Positions 7,020 to 14,916 of a stretch of DNA of 64,000 bases are shown here, piece after piece (positions within the stretch are counted from its first letter, which is position 1; each line of letters opens with the position of its first letter). The DNA is taken from the IMG/VR virus record IMGVR_UViG_3300044691_000347, positions 27,378 through 91,377 of that record. One strand, given 5' to 3'. The stretch is from a virus. The notes under the pieces are model-generated. The model searched no databases. It worked only from the letters and a program-made list of their open reading frames with translations, and was not told the origin of the DNA. The translations under genes and the position numbers were made by a program.

Positions 7020-7972
7020 GGCAGCACTTCCATGAATCCGATGAACCGGGCGTCGATGGCGTCCGCTGACACGATCCGCTCGACTGAGCCCGGGAAGGTC
7101 TCGAAAAAGAACTGGGTTCCGGTGCTGCCGCGTTGCCAGCGGTACAGATCATCGTCGTCCTCATCGCTGGACGGTCGGAACATCACCCCAAATGGGACTT
7201 CGTCCACTGTCGCCCAAGTCCGCGGCACGGTCAGGCCAACAACTTCAGCCTCCGGAACAGGCTCGCACAGCACTTCCACGAAACCGCGCTCCAGATCCCG
7301 GAATAGGTGCAGCGCATAGAGTGCCCCGCTATCCAACTGGACACAGTGATCGTCCGCCCGCTCGTACACATACTTCGCCGAGACGAGACGGAACCGAATG
7401 CCGACAGGGATCTCAGTCACGCTGTCCCACGTCCGCGGCCCGCGTTCGCCAAAGAGTTCGGAGTCCTCGGTGTCGGCTTGGTCTGCTACCTCGGTGACCT
7501 GTCGGCCGCCGGCGATCCGCCGCACTTCATCCACGGACAGCAGACCGGACAGGTTCGGCGACGGGTCTACCCGAAAATAGCTTCCGGATCGCGTGTACCT
7601 GGTCTCGGAGAATTCGCCGATCCGGACAGTGACGCCTTCCGGGGTTTCGTCGGCGTAAGCCCAACGCCGGGGTTCGTACGCGACCGGGGCTTCTGTTACC
7701 AGCTCCCAAACGCGCGCTGTGGTCACGAAGTCGACTGCGACGACACGGTTCGCGGCACAGAAATCCTGTGTCGAAAGCCCAAACGGGGTCACCAGCTTGC
7801 AGAGCGCGTCGTGATGCAACTGTGCGGCCCGCTCGGTGTCCCATACGAGCACGCACTGACCGTTGACGTCTGCGAACTCGGCACCGCCTGAATACCCTGG
7901 CGTACTGGACAGAAGGCGACCGGCACATATCCGAATCGCGTACTTCGTTGTCGTAGAGCTATTCTCGGTCAT
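7016..7972 (-). CDS. Large hypothetical protein with a threefold internal repeat
   Basis: 318 aa, the longest product in this operon. Three copies of a roughly 60- to 80-residue unit can be seen, each opening with a Trp-containing motif: RRWAYADETPEGVTVR, PRTWDSVTEIPVGIRFR and PRTWATVDEVPFGVMFR. Each continues into strands ending near an aromatic pair (YVYERADD, LYRWQRGS). This implies a beta-repeat binding protein. No known family recognised. Confidence 0.8.
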   Translation of the reverse strand: MTENSSTTTKYAIRICAGRLLSSTPGYSGGAEFADVNGQCVLVWDTERAAQLHHDALCKLVTPFGLSTQDFCAANRVVAVDFVTTARVWELVTEAPVAYEPRRWAYADETPEGVTVRIGEFSETRYTRSGSYFRVDPSPNLSGLLSVDEVRRIAGGRQVTEVADQADTEDSELFGERGPRTWDSVTEIPVGIRFRLVSAKYVYERADDHCVQLDSGALYALHLFRDLERGFVEVLCEPVPEAEVVGLTVPRTWATVDEVPFGVMFRPSSDEDDDDLYRWQRGSTGTQFFFETFPGSVERIVSADAIDARFIGFMEVLP

Positions 7973-8229
7973 GCCTGGTCTCCGTCGATGATGTTGTTGA
8001 TCATGTCGAGCGCTTTCGTCAACCCCATGTCGTAGCCTTGACGGACCGGGTTTTTGTATGTTCTGGTAGCGGCATCCGACATGGTTGACGTTCGGCGATG
8101 CTTATCAAGCGCGGAAGCGATCTGGGCTCGCAACACGTTCAAGTCGTCGCTGTGTCCACCAGAGCCGATCGGCACCGATTTGCCGTAGTGATCGAATCCG
8201 CCATGACTGCCATAAATGTGTGCGGTCAT
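7969..8229 (-). CDS. Hypothetical protein, 86 aa
   Basis: Starts MTAHIYGSHGGFDHYGKS, with 4-base overlaps at both ends. Glycine- and histidine-rich start, helical rest. Not recognised. Confidence 0.7.
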   Translation of the reverse strand: MTAHIYGSHGGFDHYGKSVPIGSGGHSDDLNVLRAQIASALDKHRRTSTMSDAATRTYKNPVRQGYDMGLTKALDMINNIIDGDQA

Positions 8230-8567
8230 GCCACACCACCTTGGTGGCGTGCGATCATCGCGGCAACCTGATCGGCTGCTTCGCTTTGGTTGTGCCAGCG
8301 CAGGTCGTGTTCGAGTGCTCGCAGTCCTTCGACGATGCTGGGTGTGTTCTGGTTGGTGAGGCGCACGAGTGCGGCGGCGAGCATGGTGACGGCGTCTTCG
8401 TGGCCCGCGTATTCGTTGATGATCAAGGCGAGTTCGGCGACGTCGACTCCGCGGCTGCCGTGCCGGGCGAGGTCGGTGCGCAGTTTGGTCAATGCTGTGT
8501 CGAGGAGTTCGTTGGCGGCTGCCGCATACTGGTCGGCAGCTGCGATCATGTTCGGCTGGTAGGTCAT
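8226..8567 (-). CDS. Hypothetical helical protein, 113 aa
   Basis: Predicted almost wholly helical and alanine-rich (ADQYAAAANELLDTAL). The real start is ATG 8567, overlapping the upstream stop by 4 bases; the longer frame shadows that gene. Confidence 0.7.
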   Translation of the reverse strand: MTYQPNMIAAADQYAAAANELLDTALTKLRTDLARHGSRGVDVAELALIINEYAGHEDAVTMLAAALVRLTNQNTPSIVEGLRALEHDLRWHNQSEAADQVAAMIARHQGGVA

Positions 8568-9046
8568 TTCGAATCCCCCTCGCCGGGCGCGGCGGCCATG
8601 ATGGGCTCGCACCGCCATGTGACGGTTTCGACCTTGCGGGTTTTGGTGATCTTGGGTGCGGCAGCGATGTAGTCCGGATCGGGTACTTTTTCGACGATTG
8701 TCTCGACACCGGTCACGACGCGCGTGCATACCGCTTCGCGTCGGTCGGTGAGCCGAAGCAGCATAGCCCGCAGCGGTACGGTGGCGTCGAAAAAGTCGCT
8801 GTCGTAATGCTTTTCGATCACACCGGTAGCGATGGGCATCAGCTGCCGGATGGTCTCGGCCATCACTGAGCGATTGTCGTCCTTGTGCTCGTATGCGGCG
8901 GCATGCATAGGCCATAGGGTGCGCTCGAATGCTTGGCCGATCATCGCCGCCAAGTGCGGATTGTCCTCGATCAAGTCGGCGATGTCACGCAGGTCGGCGG
9001 CGATATCGGCAGGGTTTTTGCTGCCGGTGACGGGTTTGATGTTCAT
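8564..9046 (-). CDS. Hypothetical protein, 160 aa
   Basis: Starts MNIKPVTGSKNPADIAADLRD at ATG 9046. The helical N-terminal two thirds is followed by a strand-rich end containing VVTGVETIVEKVPDPDY. Function unknown. Confidence 0.75.
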   Translation of the reverse strand: MNIKPVTGSKNPADIAADLRDIADLIEDNPHLAAMIGQAFERTLWPMHAAAYEHKDDNRSVMAETIRQLMPIATGVIEKHYDSDFFDATVPLRAMLLRLTDRREAVCTRVVTGVETIVEKVPDPDYIAAAPKITKTRKVETVTWRCEPIMAAAPGEGDSK

Positions 9047-9282
9047 CAGTTGTCCTTGTGGTCTTGGAGGAATGCGTCGCAGCGGGCACGCAGTTCGCGG
9101 ACTTCGCGGGCGGGCAGGTCGGCGCGGATGGCGTGAATAGGGTTGTCGTCCAACCCGACTCGAACGGAAAACAGTTCGGCACCGTCTTCGCATCCGACCT
9201 CAACTGCGTAGCCTTCGTGGTCGATCAGGGGCGCGGCACCGTAGAGGGTGACGCGCCGCCCGTCGTCGTGGCGAGTGATCAC
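9046..9282 (-). CDS. Hypothetical protein, 78 aa
   Basis: GTG start at 9282 in a 4-base overlap. Strand-rich first half (RVTLYGAAPLIDHEG) and a helix with REVRELRARCDAF. Not recognised. Confidence 0.7.
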   Translation of the reverse strand: MITRHDDGRRVTLYGAAPLIDHEGYAVEVGCEDGAELFSVRVGLDDNPIHAIRADLPAREVRELRARCDAFLQDHKDN

Positions 9283-9605
9283 GCGGCCCGCTCGGTCGCA
9301 GTTTCGCCCGCATACACGGCCCACCAGTAATTCACGGTGATGTGGGTGTCGTGGTCGGTGGATCGGTCGGCGCGTTCGAGGATGCAACGCGCCCCGTCTA
9401 CAGCATGTGCACCGCACAGATTCGCGTCGGTCACGATGTAGCCCTCGTCGGGGTCGTCGACTGTGTACTCCACGTAGACGGCTGATAGGTGCGCGCATTC
9501 GTCGCACTCGGTGTCGAGGAACTGGCGGGCGTCGCGGTCGACTGTCCCGGTGAAAGCTGGTGCCCAGTCAGGGATGTCGAGGAGGCCGCGGATGTCGATG
9601 TTCAT
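9279..9605 (-). CDS. Hypothetical cysteine-containing protein, 108 aa
   Basis: TECDECAHLSAVYVEY and a later LCGAHAVDG pattern suggest a zinc-binding core (three Cys plus His). Starts with ATG 9605 overlapping the upstream gene by 4 bases. Function unknown. Confidence 0.75.
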   Translation of the reverse strand: MNIDIRGLLDIPDWAPAFTGTVDRDARQFLDTECDECAHLSAVYVEYTVDDPDEGYIVTDANLCGAHAVDGARCILERADRSTDHDTHITVNYWWAVYAGETATERAA

Positions 9606-9721
9606 GCCGCTACCTCAAGTTCGATGCGGACGACGATTTCGCCCTGGTAGTCGCAGGTGAAGCAGCCTTGCCCGTTGCAAACCTCGTGGATGACTGGGAT
9701 GTCCTCGAACATGTCGCTCAT
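9602..9721 (-). CDS. Tiny zinc-knuckle-like protein, 39 aa
   Basis: First gene of the leftward operon. Contains CNGQGCFTCDYQGE, resembling the CxGxGC repeat of DnaJ-type zinc centres. AAGGA lies upstream of the start. Role unknown. Confidence 0.7.
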   Translation of the reverse strand: MSDMFEDIPVIHEVCNGQGCFTCDYQGEIVVRIELEVAA

Positions 9722-9772
9722 CGGGTGTCCTTCGCTTGGTGCCGGTGCCAGCCGGTCCGTGTGATGTATTCG

Positions 9773-9802
9773 ACTCTATCGTAGACAGTACGATACATGC
9801 AA
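9773..9802 (-). promoter_or_regulatory. Candidate leftward early promoter with operator
   Basis: Minus strand TTGCAT (9802-9797), an 18-base spacer, then TAGAGT (9778-9773). The spacer contains ATCGTA-gacag-TACGAT arms of the dispersed operator motif. It faces the gene starting at 9721. Confidence 0.55.
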
Positions 9803-9847
9803 TAGGTATCTACATGTAGTTTGCTGCGATCTTCTGAGACAAACCTC

Positions 9848-9899
9848 TTGTATACGATCTATCATACTTGTAGGCTTAGCGTAGATCGTATCGACACGA
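9848..9899 (+). promoter_or_regulatory. Rightward early promoter and operators
   Basis: TTGTAT at 9848-9853, a 17-base spacer and TAGGCT at 9871-9876. The spacer carries TACGATCTATCATA, and GTAGATCGTATCG follows the -10 box. Transcription would begin near 9883, ahead of the gene at 9910. The same box pair with the same spacing occurs at 12864. Confidence 0.75.
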
Positions 9900-9909
9900 G
9901 GAGCCCCAG

Positions 9910-10134
9910 ATGACCGCCTGCACTACTCCCGCCCGTTGCCCCAAGTGCCGCTGCCGCATCGAGGAGGACTGGGAGCGCGACTACGTCGCGCAGGTCGGGC
10001 AGTGCCGGGACTGCGTACAGGACGCACAGCCTTCCTGCCGCATATGCCACGACACCTACCTGATGAACGTCGAGCGCGGCACCTGCGGCCTGTGTGAAGG
10101 CGCGTACGAGAACGCCATCCTCGGCATCTACTAG
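9910..10134 (+). CDS. Cysteine-rich zinc-binding protein
   Basis: 74 aa. Four paired-cysteine knuckles can be seen: CPKCRC, CRDC, CRICHD and CGLC. They suit two zinc ribbons. GAGGAG precedes the ATG. It is first in the rightward operon, so it is probably expressed early and strongly. Function unknown. Confidence 0.8.
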   Translation: MTACTTPARCPKCRCRIEEDWERDYVAQVGQCRDCVQDAQPSCRICHDTYLMNVERGTCGLCEGAYENAILGIY

Positions 10135-10207
10135 CCCGTTTGCATCGCGCTCGGGAGTCCGGGCGCGATGTCGACCAACAAAACCTCCACTCGCACAGGA
10201 GATTCCG

Positions 10208-10519
10208 GTGATCACTCTTGCCGACTGTTTCGCGACCGTCCGGCCGTACATTCTCTTCGGGCGCACCCGCTACAGCGCGAGTTGCACGACGTGCGGTACG
10301 TCCTGTAGCGGTTGGACCGAACGGCAGGCACGAGCCGAGTTCGAAGCGCATCGCGCGATCCCTGCACCGCCCGACGATGTTTTGGCGGCTCCGCTCACTC
10401 AGGCGATCGTCGCCGAGTACCCCTACTACTACATCCGGGGCCGCGGTCACCGTCTCGCCGCCATCACCGATTGCGGGCACGGTTACTGGTTGACCGACTC
10501 GTGCCCTTGCTGCCCGTAA
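10208..10519 (+). CDS. Hypothetical cysteine-containing protein, 103 aa
   Basis: GTG start with AGGAG seven bases upstream, which decides against the longer open frame. CTTCGTSCSGW near the start and CGHGYWLTDSCPCCP at the end could hold zinc. Not recognised. Confidence 0.75.
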   Translation: MITLADCFATVRPYILFGRTRYSASCTTCGTSCSGWTERQARAEFEAHRAIPAPPDDVLAAPLTQAIVAEYPYYYIRGRGHRLAAITDCGHGYWLTDSCPCCP

Positions 10520-10549
10520 CCTACTGCTGTACAGGAGAATTCGATCATC

Positions 10550-10672
10550 ATGTGGGACAGTTCTGAAACCCAATTTTGTGCCGAATGTCAGCTCTACCAC
10601 TATCGAGACGAATGCACGGATCCGAATTTCAACGACCCGGCTAACTGGCGGCCGGACAGGAGAATCCGGTGA
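10550..10672 (+). CDS. Small hypothetical protein, 40 aa
   Basis: Starts MWDSSETQFCAECQLYHY; the CAEC pair with a later HY...C suggests a small zinc site. An AGGAGAATTCGATCATC leader precedes the ATG. It overlaps the next gene by 4 bases. Confidence 0.6.
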   Translation: MWDSSETQFCAECQLYHYRDECTDPNFNDPANWRPDRRIR

Positions 10673-10899
10673 CCGCGATCTGTAGCGAGAATCTGATTCT
10701 GGGTGTCGCGATCATGTCGACCGCATCAAGCGGCTACGAACCTAGTCATGGCTGCCGCGCCTGCGGCATCCCGTTGTGGCTCGTCTGGTCGTTCGATGAC
10801 ATGCCGTTCGCTGCCTGCCCGCACTGTGGCGAGGAAGCCGAACAGATCCGCTACTGCCCGTCATGTGACCGCCCTGGCTGCCGCAACCCCGGCTGCTAA
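10669..10899 (+). CDS. Zinc-ribbon-like protein, 76 aa
   Basis: GTG start in a 4-base overlap. Four cysteine pairs (CRAC, CPHC, CPSC and the C-terminal CRNPGC) make a rubredoxin-like or double zinc ribbon protein. Function unknown. Confidence 0.75.
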   Translation: MTAICSENLILGVAIMSTASSGYEPSHGCRACGIPLWLVWSFDDMPFAACPHCGEEAEQIRYCPSCDRPGCRNPGC

Positions 10900-10931
10900 C
10901 CCCGATCCCCCCAACCAACCAGGAGATTCCA

Positions 10932-11219
10932 GTGACAACGATTGATGATTTGACCCGCGGGCAGCAAGTGATGCTTCGGTTCTGCGGCAGCACTGAACTC
11001 GGCCACAAGCCGTACACCGAGGAGGCGAACTTCCGCGGCGTCATCGGCAAAGCCGAGGATCGGCGCGCGGTCTTCGAGTCCGTTGACGGAGACGGCAGTA
11101 CCTACAAGTGGAACGCATACCGCTTCGAGGGCGATTGGGCGTACGGAACCTCTGCGGAGCGGCTGCAATTCGTGCGGGCCATTGATCCGGCAGCGTCTAT
11201 CGGCAAGGCGGTGGCGTAA
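10932..11219 (+). CDS. Hypothetical protein, 95 aa
   Basis: GTG start after an AGGAGATTCCA leader. Beta-rich (QQVMLRFCGST, YKWNAYRFEGDWAYG) and possibly a small barrel. Stop overlaps the next start by 1 base. Not recognised. Confidence 0.75.
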   Translation: MTTIDDLTRGQQVMLRFCGSTELGHKPYTEEANFRGVIGKAEDRRAVFESVDGDGSTYKWNAYRFEGDWAYGTSAERLQFVRAIDPAASIGKAVA

Positions 11220-11530
11220 TGTCTCGACGTTTAACGAACGCTGAAGTGCTACGGATCTTGCGCATGCACGTCGACCAGGCAACGAAACCGCGTGAGATCG
11301 CCCGCAAGCTGAAAGTCAGCGTGAACACTGTCAACGGCATTCTGTGGGGTCTCTCACATCTCAATATTACCCAGGGCCGCAACGTGTCTCAAGCACGACA
11401 GAACACTGCGGAACGCGCCGAACTGATCCGCGTCGTGTATGCGGCAACCGGCAGCAAAACTGCTGCCGCACGGGCCGCCGGCGTCACCTGGCAGGGCGCG
11501 AACTATCACCTGACGAAGGATGCGGCATGA
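11219..11530 (+). CDS. Helix-turn-helix DNA-binding protein
   Basis: 103 aa. Two helix-turn-helix candidates: TKPREIARKLKVSVNTVNGIL near the middle and GSKTAAARAAGVTWQGANYHL at the end. A small regulator within the early operon is likely; its target is unknown. Confidence 0.75.
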   Translation: MSRRLTNAEVLRILRMHVDQATKPREIARKLKVSVNTVNGILWGLSHLNITQGRNVSQARQNTAERAELIRVVYAATGSKTAAARAAGVTWQGANYHLTKDAA

Positions 11531-12144
11531 GATGGATGCCCGTAGAGTCATATCGGGAGTTCGTTTCGAACACTCGCGATCACACAATGACGATCCTGCA
11601 TGATGACGGCCTGTACCGGCATGTGCGGTTTCAACGGCCAGGTTCGAGCATCTACCGGTTCGATCTGGTGACCTGGCCCGGTCATCTGTCGATTACGGGC
11701 GATCTGGAGTCGTACACGTTCGCACGTGACCTGGACATGTTCGAGTTCTTCGCGAGCACACCCGGTCACATCAATCCGGGGTATTGGGCGGAGAAGATCC
11801 GCGCCGGGTCGTCGCCGATGGAGCATTCGCCCGCGAGGTTTAAACAGGCCGTTGTACAACATTTTTGGGATAGTCGCGCCATGTACCCTGGCGAGTCTGT
11901 GCAACTGTTCCAGGCAATCCGTGCGGATGTCCTGGATTACAGCGAGTACGAGGAAACAGCGCGTGGTGCGCTCGACAGTTTCCGGTACAACTCTATCAAC
12001 AGCTACCGCGTGTTCGACTTCGCCGACTGGCGGGATTGGGATCTCGCCGATTGGTCCGTTCACTACCTGTGGTCGTTGCACGCGATCGTGTGGGGTATCG
12101 ACCAGTACCGGAAGGCGACTGCATCAATCGAGGTGCCGGCATGA
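11527..12144 (+). CDS. Hypothetical protein, 205 aa
   Basis: Start ATG 11527 overlaps the upstream stop by 4 bases. Tryptophan- and tyrosine-rich alpha/beta protein with VTWPGHLSITGDLESYTFAR near residue 60 and a strongly aromatic C terminus. It resembles unassigned proteins common in actinophage early regions. Confidence 0.8.
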   Translation: MRWMPVESYREFVSNTRDHTMTILHDDGLYRHVRFQRPGSSIYRFDLVTWPGHLSITGDLESYTFARDLDMFEFFASTPGHINPGYWAEKIRAGSSPMEHSPARFKQAVVQHFWDSRAMYPGESVQLFQAIRADVLDYSEYEETARGALDSFRYNSINSYRVFDFADWRDWDLADWSVHYLWSLHAIVWGIDQYRKATASIEVPA

Positions 12145-12440
12145 TCTTCGCCGAGCCCCGTTATCGGCAAGTCCGCATCGGCCTGTGCCATCCGCCCACC
12201 CCGCACGAGATGGAGGCCCGCTACCGCTGCATTGATGCCCGGCATGAAGGGGTGCTCCATAACAGCAACGCAGACGCCACCTGGTGCTTGTGCGGGCGCG
12301 TGGTTCGCCCCGGGGATTGCGGGCGTCGGTTGTCTCTGTACGAGCGCGCGGAGTCGGACTGCAACCGTCGGGACGAGGTGGGCCGGAAGGCTCGCGCGTA
12401 TCTGGCGGGGATGCAAGCCGAAGGCGAGGTCGCGGCATGA
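12141..12440 (+). CDS. Hypothetical cysteine-containing protein, 99 aa
   Basis: Start ATG 12141 in a 4-base overlap. A WCLCGRVVRPGDCGRR segment may bind metal, and the C-terminal helix is basic. Not recognised. Confidence 0.7.
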   Translation: MIFAEPRYRQVRIGLCHPPTPHEMEARYRCIDARHEGVLHNSNADATWCLCGRVVRPGDCGRRLSLYERAESDCNRRDEVGRKARAYLAGMQAEGEVAA

Positions 12441-12676
12441 CGCTGCACCGGCCCGGTGAGTCGATCCCCGACATTCCGGTGCCGCACCTTCTGGAGGAGT
12501 GCCCACCTGATCTGTTGCCGCGGCGCGGTGAGGATGGTTGCTCGTGCCTGCGCGGTGAATGCAGTCTTCGATGGGCACATGACGGCGACGTGCACGCGCA
12601 GGTGAGCTTGTCCGGTTTGGTGCTGGATGTGTGGGAGCACGATTGCGTCACTGAGGAAGAGGAGTGGTGGATGTGA
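12437..12676 (+). CDS. Hypothetical protein, 79 aa
   Basis: Start in a 4-base overlap. CSCLRGECSLRW near the middle, a strand VHAQVSLSGLVLDVW, and a very acidic end (EEEEWW). Not recognised. Confidence 0.7.
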   Translation: MTLHRPGESIPDIPVPHLLEECPPDLLPRRGEDGCSCLRGECSLRWAHDGDVHAQVSLSGLVLDVWEHDCVTEEEEWWM

Positions 12677-12844
12677 GTGTATGGCGCGGACGATGCAGCG
12701 CATGCAGTGAAGGAAGCTGAGCGGCGCCGGTGGGCTACCAAGGGCCGTAGTCCTGCGGTCGCAGTTGAAGCGGTGCAGCGGCGGGTGCTGCCTTTGGTGC
12801 CTGCGTGGATGCCGATCACTGGAGAGTCTTCGAAAAGATCTTGA
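12677..12844 (+). CDS. Small basic protein, 55 aa
   Basis: GTG start immediately after the previous stop. Helical, basic (AERRRWATKGRSPAV). It ends at the edge of the next regulatory region, where the operator motif begins. Moderate confidence because it is short. Confidence 0.5.
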   Translation: MYGADDAAHAVKEAERRRWATKGRSPAVAVEAVQRRVLPLVPAWMPITGESSKRS

Positions 12845-12900
12845 TACGATAGCTCATATCGTATTGCATACGCGCTACTCTTCTTGTAGGCTTCTAGGTA
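12841..12900 (+). promoter_or_regulatory. Second rightward early promoter with operator
   Basis: TTGCAT at 12864-12869, 17-base spacer, TAGGCT at 12887-12892, sharing CTTGTAGGCTT with the promoter at 9848. Just upstream TACGAT (12845-12850) and ATCGTA (12858-12863) form inverted operator half-sites. Serves the gene at 12927. Confidence 0.75.
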
Positions 12901-12926
12901 TCAGCCAGTCAGCCAAGGAGCCGAAA

Positions 12927-13115
12927 ATGAGCCACCTCATCACCTCCGAGACAGTCCAGTCGGGCGACGCGATCCGGGAAGGGGCACACGTCTACACGAT
13001 CGAGAGTGTCCGCCGTGTCCTGCTCACCGACTACGGCTACCAGTCCAATGCGATCGTGAAGACAAGCGAAGGCCCCAAGACGATGTGGGCCGGCGCGATC
13101 TACCACCGCGCATGA
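12927..13115 (+). CDS. Small hypothetical protein, 62 aa
   Basis: ATG with AAGGAG upstream. Beta-rich (AIREGAHVYTIESVRRVLL), like a small SH3-like barrel. First gene behind the promoter. Function unknown. Confidence 0.7.
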   Translation: MSHLITSETVQSGDAIREGAHVYTIESVRRVLLTDYGYQSNAIVKTSEGPKTMWAGAIYHRA

Positions 13116-13162
13116 CCGTCAGCTTCCCTGCCGTCAACGCGCCAGACCAGGAGCCGAGTTGA
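13112..13162 (+). CDS. 16-residue coupling peptide (uncertain)
   Basis: A minimal frame that begins in a 4-base overlap with the previous stop and ends in a 4-base overlap (TTGA) with the next start. It also carries the CCAGGAG ribosome site of the next gene. It may act only to carry ribosomes forward. Confidence 0.35.
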   Translation: MTVSFPAVNAPDQEPS

Positions 13163-13359
13163 CTGCCATATTGCCAGATACGAACCTCGTCGGGGTTGGA
13201 GATTTCGCCTATGCCGAGTGGTACGTGACTCTCGACGATCTCTCGGATTATCACGGCCGCGCGCACGAAGACTGCGAGGTTTGTGAATATTTGGCCGACA
13301 TGGATTACCTCTCGAACTGTGACGCACTCACAGACGCGCTGAACTGGGGCCCGAAATGA
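13159..13359 (+). CDS. Small acidic protein, 66 aa
   Basis: TTG start with AGGAG at proper distance. Acidic, with CEVCEYLADMDYLSNC holding three cysteines. Overlaps the next gene by 4 bases. Not recognised. Confidence 0.65.
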   Translation: MTAILPDTNLVGVGDFAYAEWYVTLDDLSDYHGRAHEDCEVCEYLADMDYLSNCDALTDALNWGPK

Positions 13360-13616
13360 TCATCGCAGTCCTCGCCGACGCCTTCGAGCTGGTGTATGTG
13401 TGCAACGGCTGGACCCGCACCAGCCAACATGCCACCCGCGAAGCCGCTACGCAGTGCCTCAACGAGACGATCGCGGGCAAGGTGTGGGTGCGTCCGGTTG
13501 GTCGCCGGAACTGGTTGTACGCGAGCTGCACTGGCCTCGATTGCAGCGGTCTCCCGCATGCGGATGACAGCCACTCGCATCGAGTCGGGTACTACGAGAT
13601 TTGTCCGACCGCCTGA
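13356..13616 (+). CDS. Hypothetical protein, 86 aa
   Basis: Alpha/beta start (MIIAVLADAFELVYVCNGW), a helix with ATREAATQCLNE and a Cys/His-rich end. Not recognised. Confidence 0.7.
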   Translation: MIIAVLADAFELVYVCNGWTRTSQHATREAATQCLNETIAGKVWVRPVGRRNWLYASCTGLDCSGLPHADDSHSHRVGYYEICPTA

Positions 13617-13626
13617 AAAGTCCACT

Positions 13627-13698
13627 GCGGTCCGGTTCTACGGCACAAGGGTGTGCCGGTCGGCGACAATGACGTCCCGGCATCTTGGACCGGACCGC
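13627..13698 (+). other. Structured intergenic RNA element, about 72 nt
   Basis: Outer stem GCGGTCCGGT (13627-13636) pairs perfectly with ACCGGACCGC (13689-13698). Inside it CGGCACA pairs with TGTGCCG (13641-13659). The outline recalls a branched RNA but lacks the T-loop consensus of a tRNA and has no T run. It may be an attenuator, processing site or small RNA between two early genes. Confidence 0.45.
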
Positions 13699-13738
13699 TC
13701 TCCCACTCCCTCAACACTTTTCGTAGACAGGAATCTTG

Positions 13739-13966
13739 ATGCAGCTCACCTACACTGCCGACTGGGTTCAGACCACACGCACCCGCAGAACGCTGGAGAT
13801 CGGCATATATCTCGCGGAAGTGACCCACAATCGGGAGCCGTTCATGTGGGATGTGGACTCTGACCGCGGCGACCGACCAGCATTCGCGGGCGGCTGCGAA
13901 ACAAGCTGGGAACTCGCCTGCGCTGCCGCCGAAGCCGCTATCCGCGAGCATCACGCCGCACAGTAG
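13739..13966 (+). CDS. Hypothetical protein, 75 aa
   Basis: ATG 13739 follows an AGGA site. Strand-rich, then a helix (WELACAAAEAAIREH) typical of dsRBD-like or similar small folds. Not recognised. Confidence 0.7.
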   Translation: MQLTYTADWVQTTRTRRTLEIGIYLAEVTHNREPFMWDVDSDRGDRPAFAGGCETSWELACAAAEAAIREHHAAQ

Positions 13967-14003
13967 CCCTCAATAGCGCCCCCAAACCCTGAAGGATCAA
14001 CTG

Positions 14004-14174
14004 ATGGATCTCCATGAAGCCGAACAGATCATTGCCGGCGTGCGCGCCCTGGCCGATCGCTGGAACAGCGCAACGGTGATCGGTGCTATCTCCGGCGAGG
14101 AACGGCCGGATCTCATCACCCAAGGTTTCGCCGAACAATTGTACGCCGTACTTCCCGAGGAGAACGAGTCATGA
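14004..14174 (+). CDS. Small helical protein, 56 aa
   Basis: AAGGA precedes ATG 14004. Acidic helix-rich peptide (MDLHEAEQIIAGVRALADRW). Overlaps the next gene by 4 bases. Function unknown. Confidence 0.65.
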   Translation: MDLHEAEQIIAGVRALADRWNSATVIGAISGEERPDLITQGFAEQLYAVLPEENES

Positions 14175-14449
14175 CCGACCTCAATGACCGGTTCCATGAG
14201 CAGATTCGACAGCTTCTAGCGGACAAGCATAGTTACGGCGGCTTCGTTATCGAGGTGACCCACGTGTCCGAGGTTGTCAAGCGTGGCGGCTTCTTCGGTA
14301 CACCGTGGGAGGAGACGTCGCTGACCGTGTTCTACAGGAATCCGAACGGTAACGATGCCGAGGTCGAGATCCCATACAATCTTCGCGAGCTGATCGCGCT
14401 GTTGCCTGACGCTGCCGAGTTTTTGCGGGCATTCGATGACCGTTCCTGA
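14171..14449 (+). CDS. Hypothetical protein, 92 aa
   Basis: Middle strands GFVIEVTHVSEVV and SLTVFYRNP flank a glycine-rich turn; the end is helical and acidic. Not recognised. Confidence 0.7.
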   Translation: MTDLNDRFHEQIRQLLADKHSYGGFVIEVTHVSEVVKRGGFFGTPWEETSLTVFYRNPNGNDAEVEIPYNLRELIALLPDAAEFLRAFDDRS

Positions 14450-14594
14450 CGAGCCCGCCGACCGCCCGGATCTTGCTGCGTGGCGTCGCCGGCATCAGCT
14501 TCGCAAGTCGAGTGCGGCGCAACCGATCCCGTCCGGCACCGAGTACAAGCGGAAACCGAAGACCGAGCAGGAGAAGGATAAACGCGATGAGTGA
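14436..14594 (+). CDS. Small basic protein, 52 aa
   Basis: Overlaps both neighbours (14 and 8 bases). Strongly charged: WRRRHQLRKSSAA and YKRKPKTEQEKDKR, probably disordered and nucleic acid binding. The internal AGGAGAAGG provides the ribosome site of the next gene. Confidence 0.55.
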   Translation: MTVPDEPADRPDLAAWRRRHQLRKSSAAQPIPSGTEYKRKPKTEQEKDKRDE

Positions 14595-14916
14595 GCAGTT
14601 GGTTTCGGATGTAGAGCGTGCGTTGTGGATGGCTGAGACGGAGGAAAGCGCCGCGCTGGAGGTGCCCGCGGCTGACCTGCTGCGTGAGCTGGCGAAGCTC
14701 GGCTACGCGGTGGTGAAGCTGCCGGACATGGAGGTCGATGATCCGGAGATGGCTACTTGGCCCGTGGATTCTGCCGAGCGCATCGTCGTCGCGCCGACGA
14801 CGATGGGGCTGATCGACATCCGCGGCCGCAACTCATTCATGACTGCCGATGCAGCCTTGGCGCTTGCTGCGGCCCTGATCGCCGCCGCACAGCACGTGAA
14901 GGAGAACCGCGCGTGA
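14587..14916 (+). CDS. Hypothetical helical protein, 109 aa
   Basis: Start ATG 14587 with AGGAGAAGG upstream. Helical ends flank a strand region with ERIVVAPTTMGLIDIRG. Not recognised. Confidence 0.7.
   Translation: MSEQLVSDVERALWMAETEESAALEVPAADLLRELAKLGYAVVKLPDMEVDDPEMATWPVDSAERIVVAPTTMGLIDIRGRNSFMTADAALALAAALIAAAQHVKENRA

Noticed and set aside
13627-13698. Possible tRNA
   Set aside because: The acceptor-like stem and length are suggestive, but there is no T-loop consensus, no proper anticodon arm and no CCA-adjacent context.
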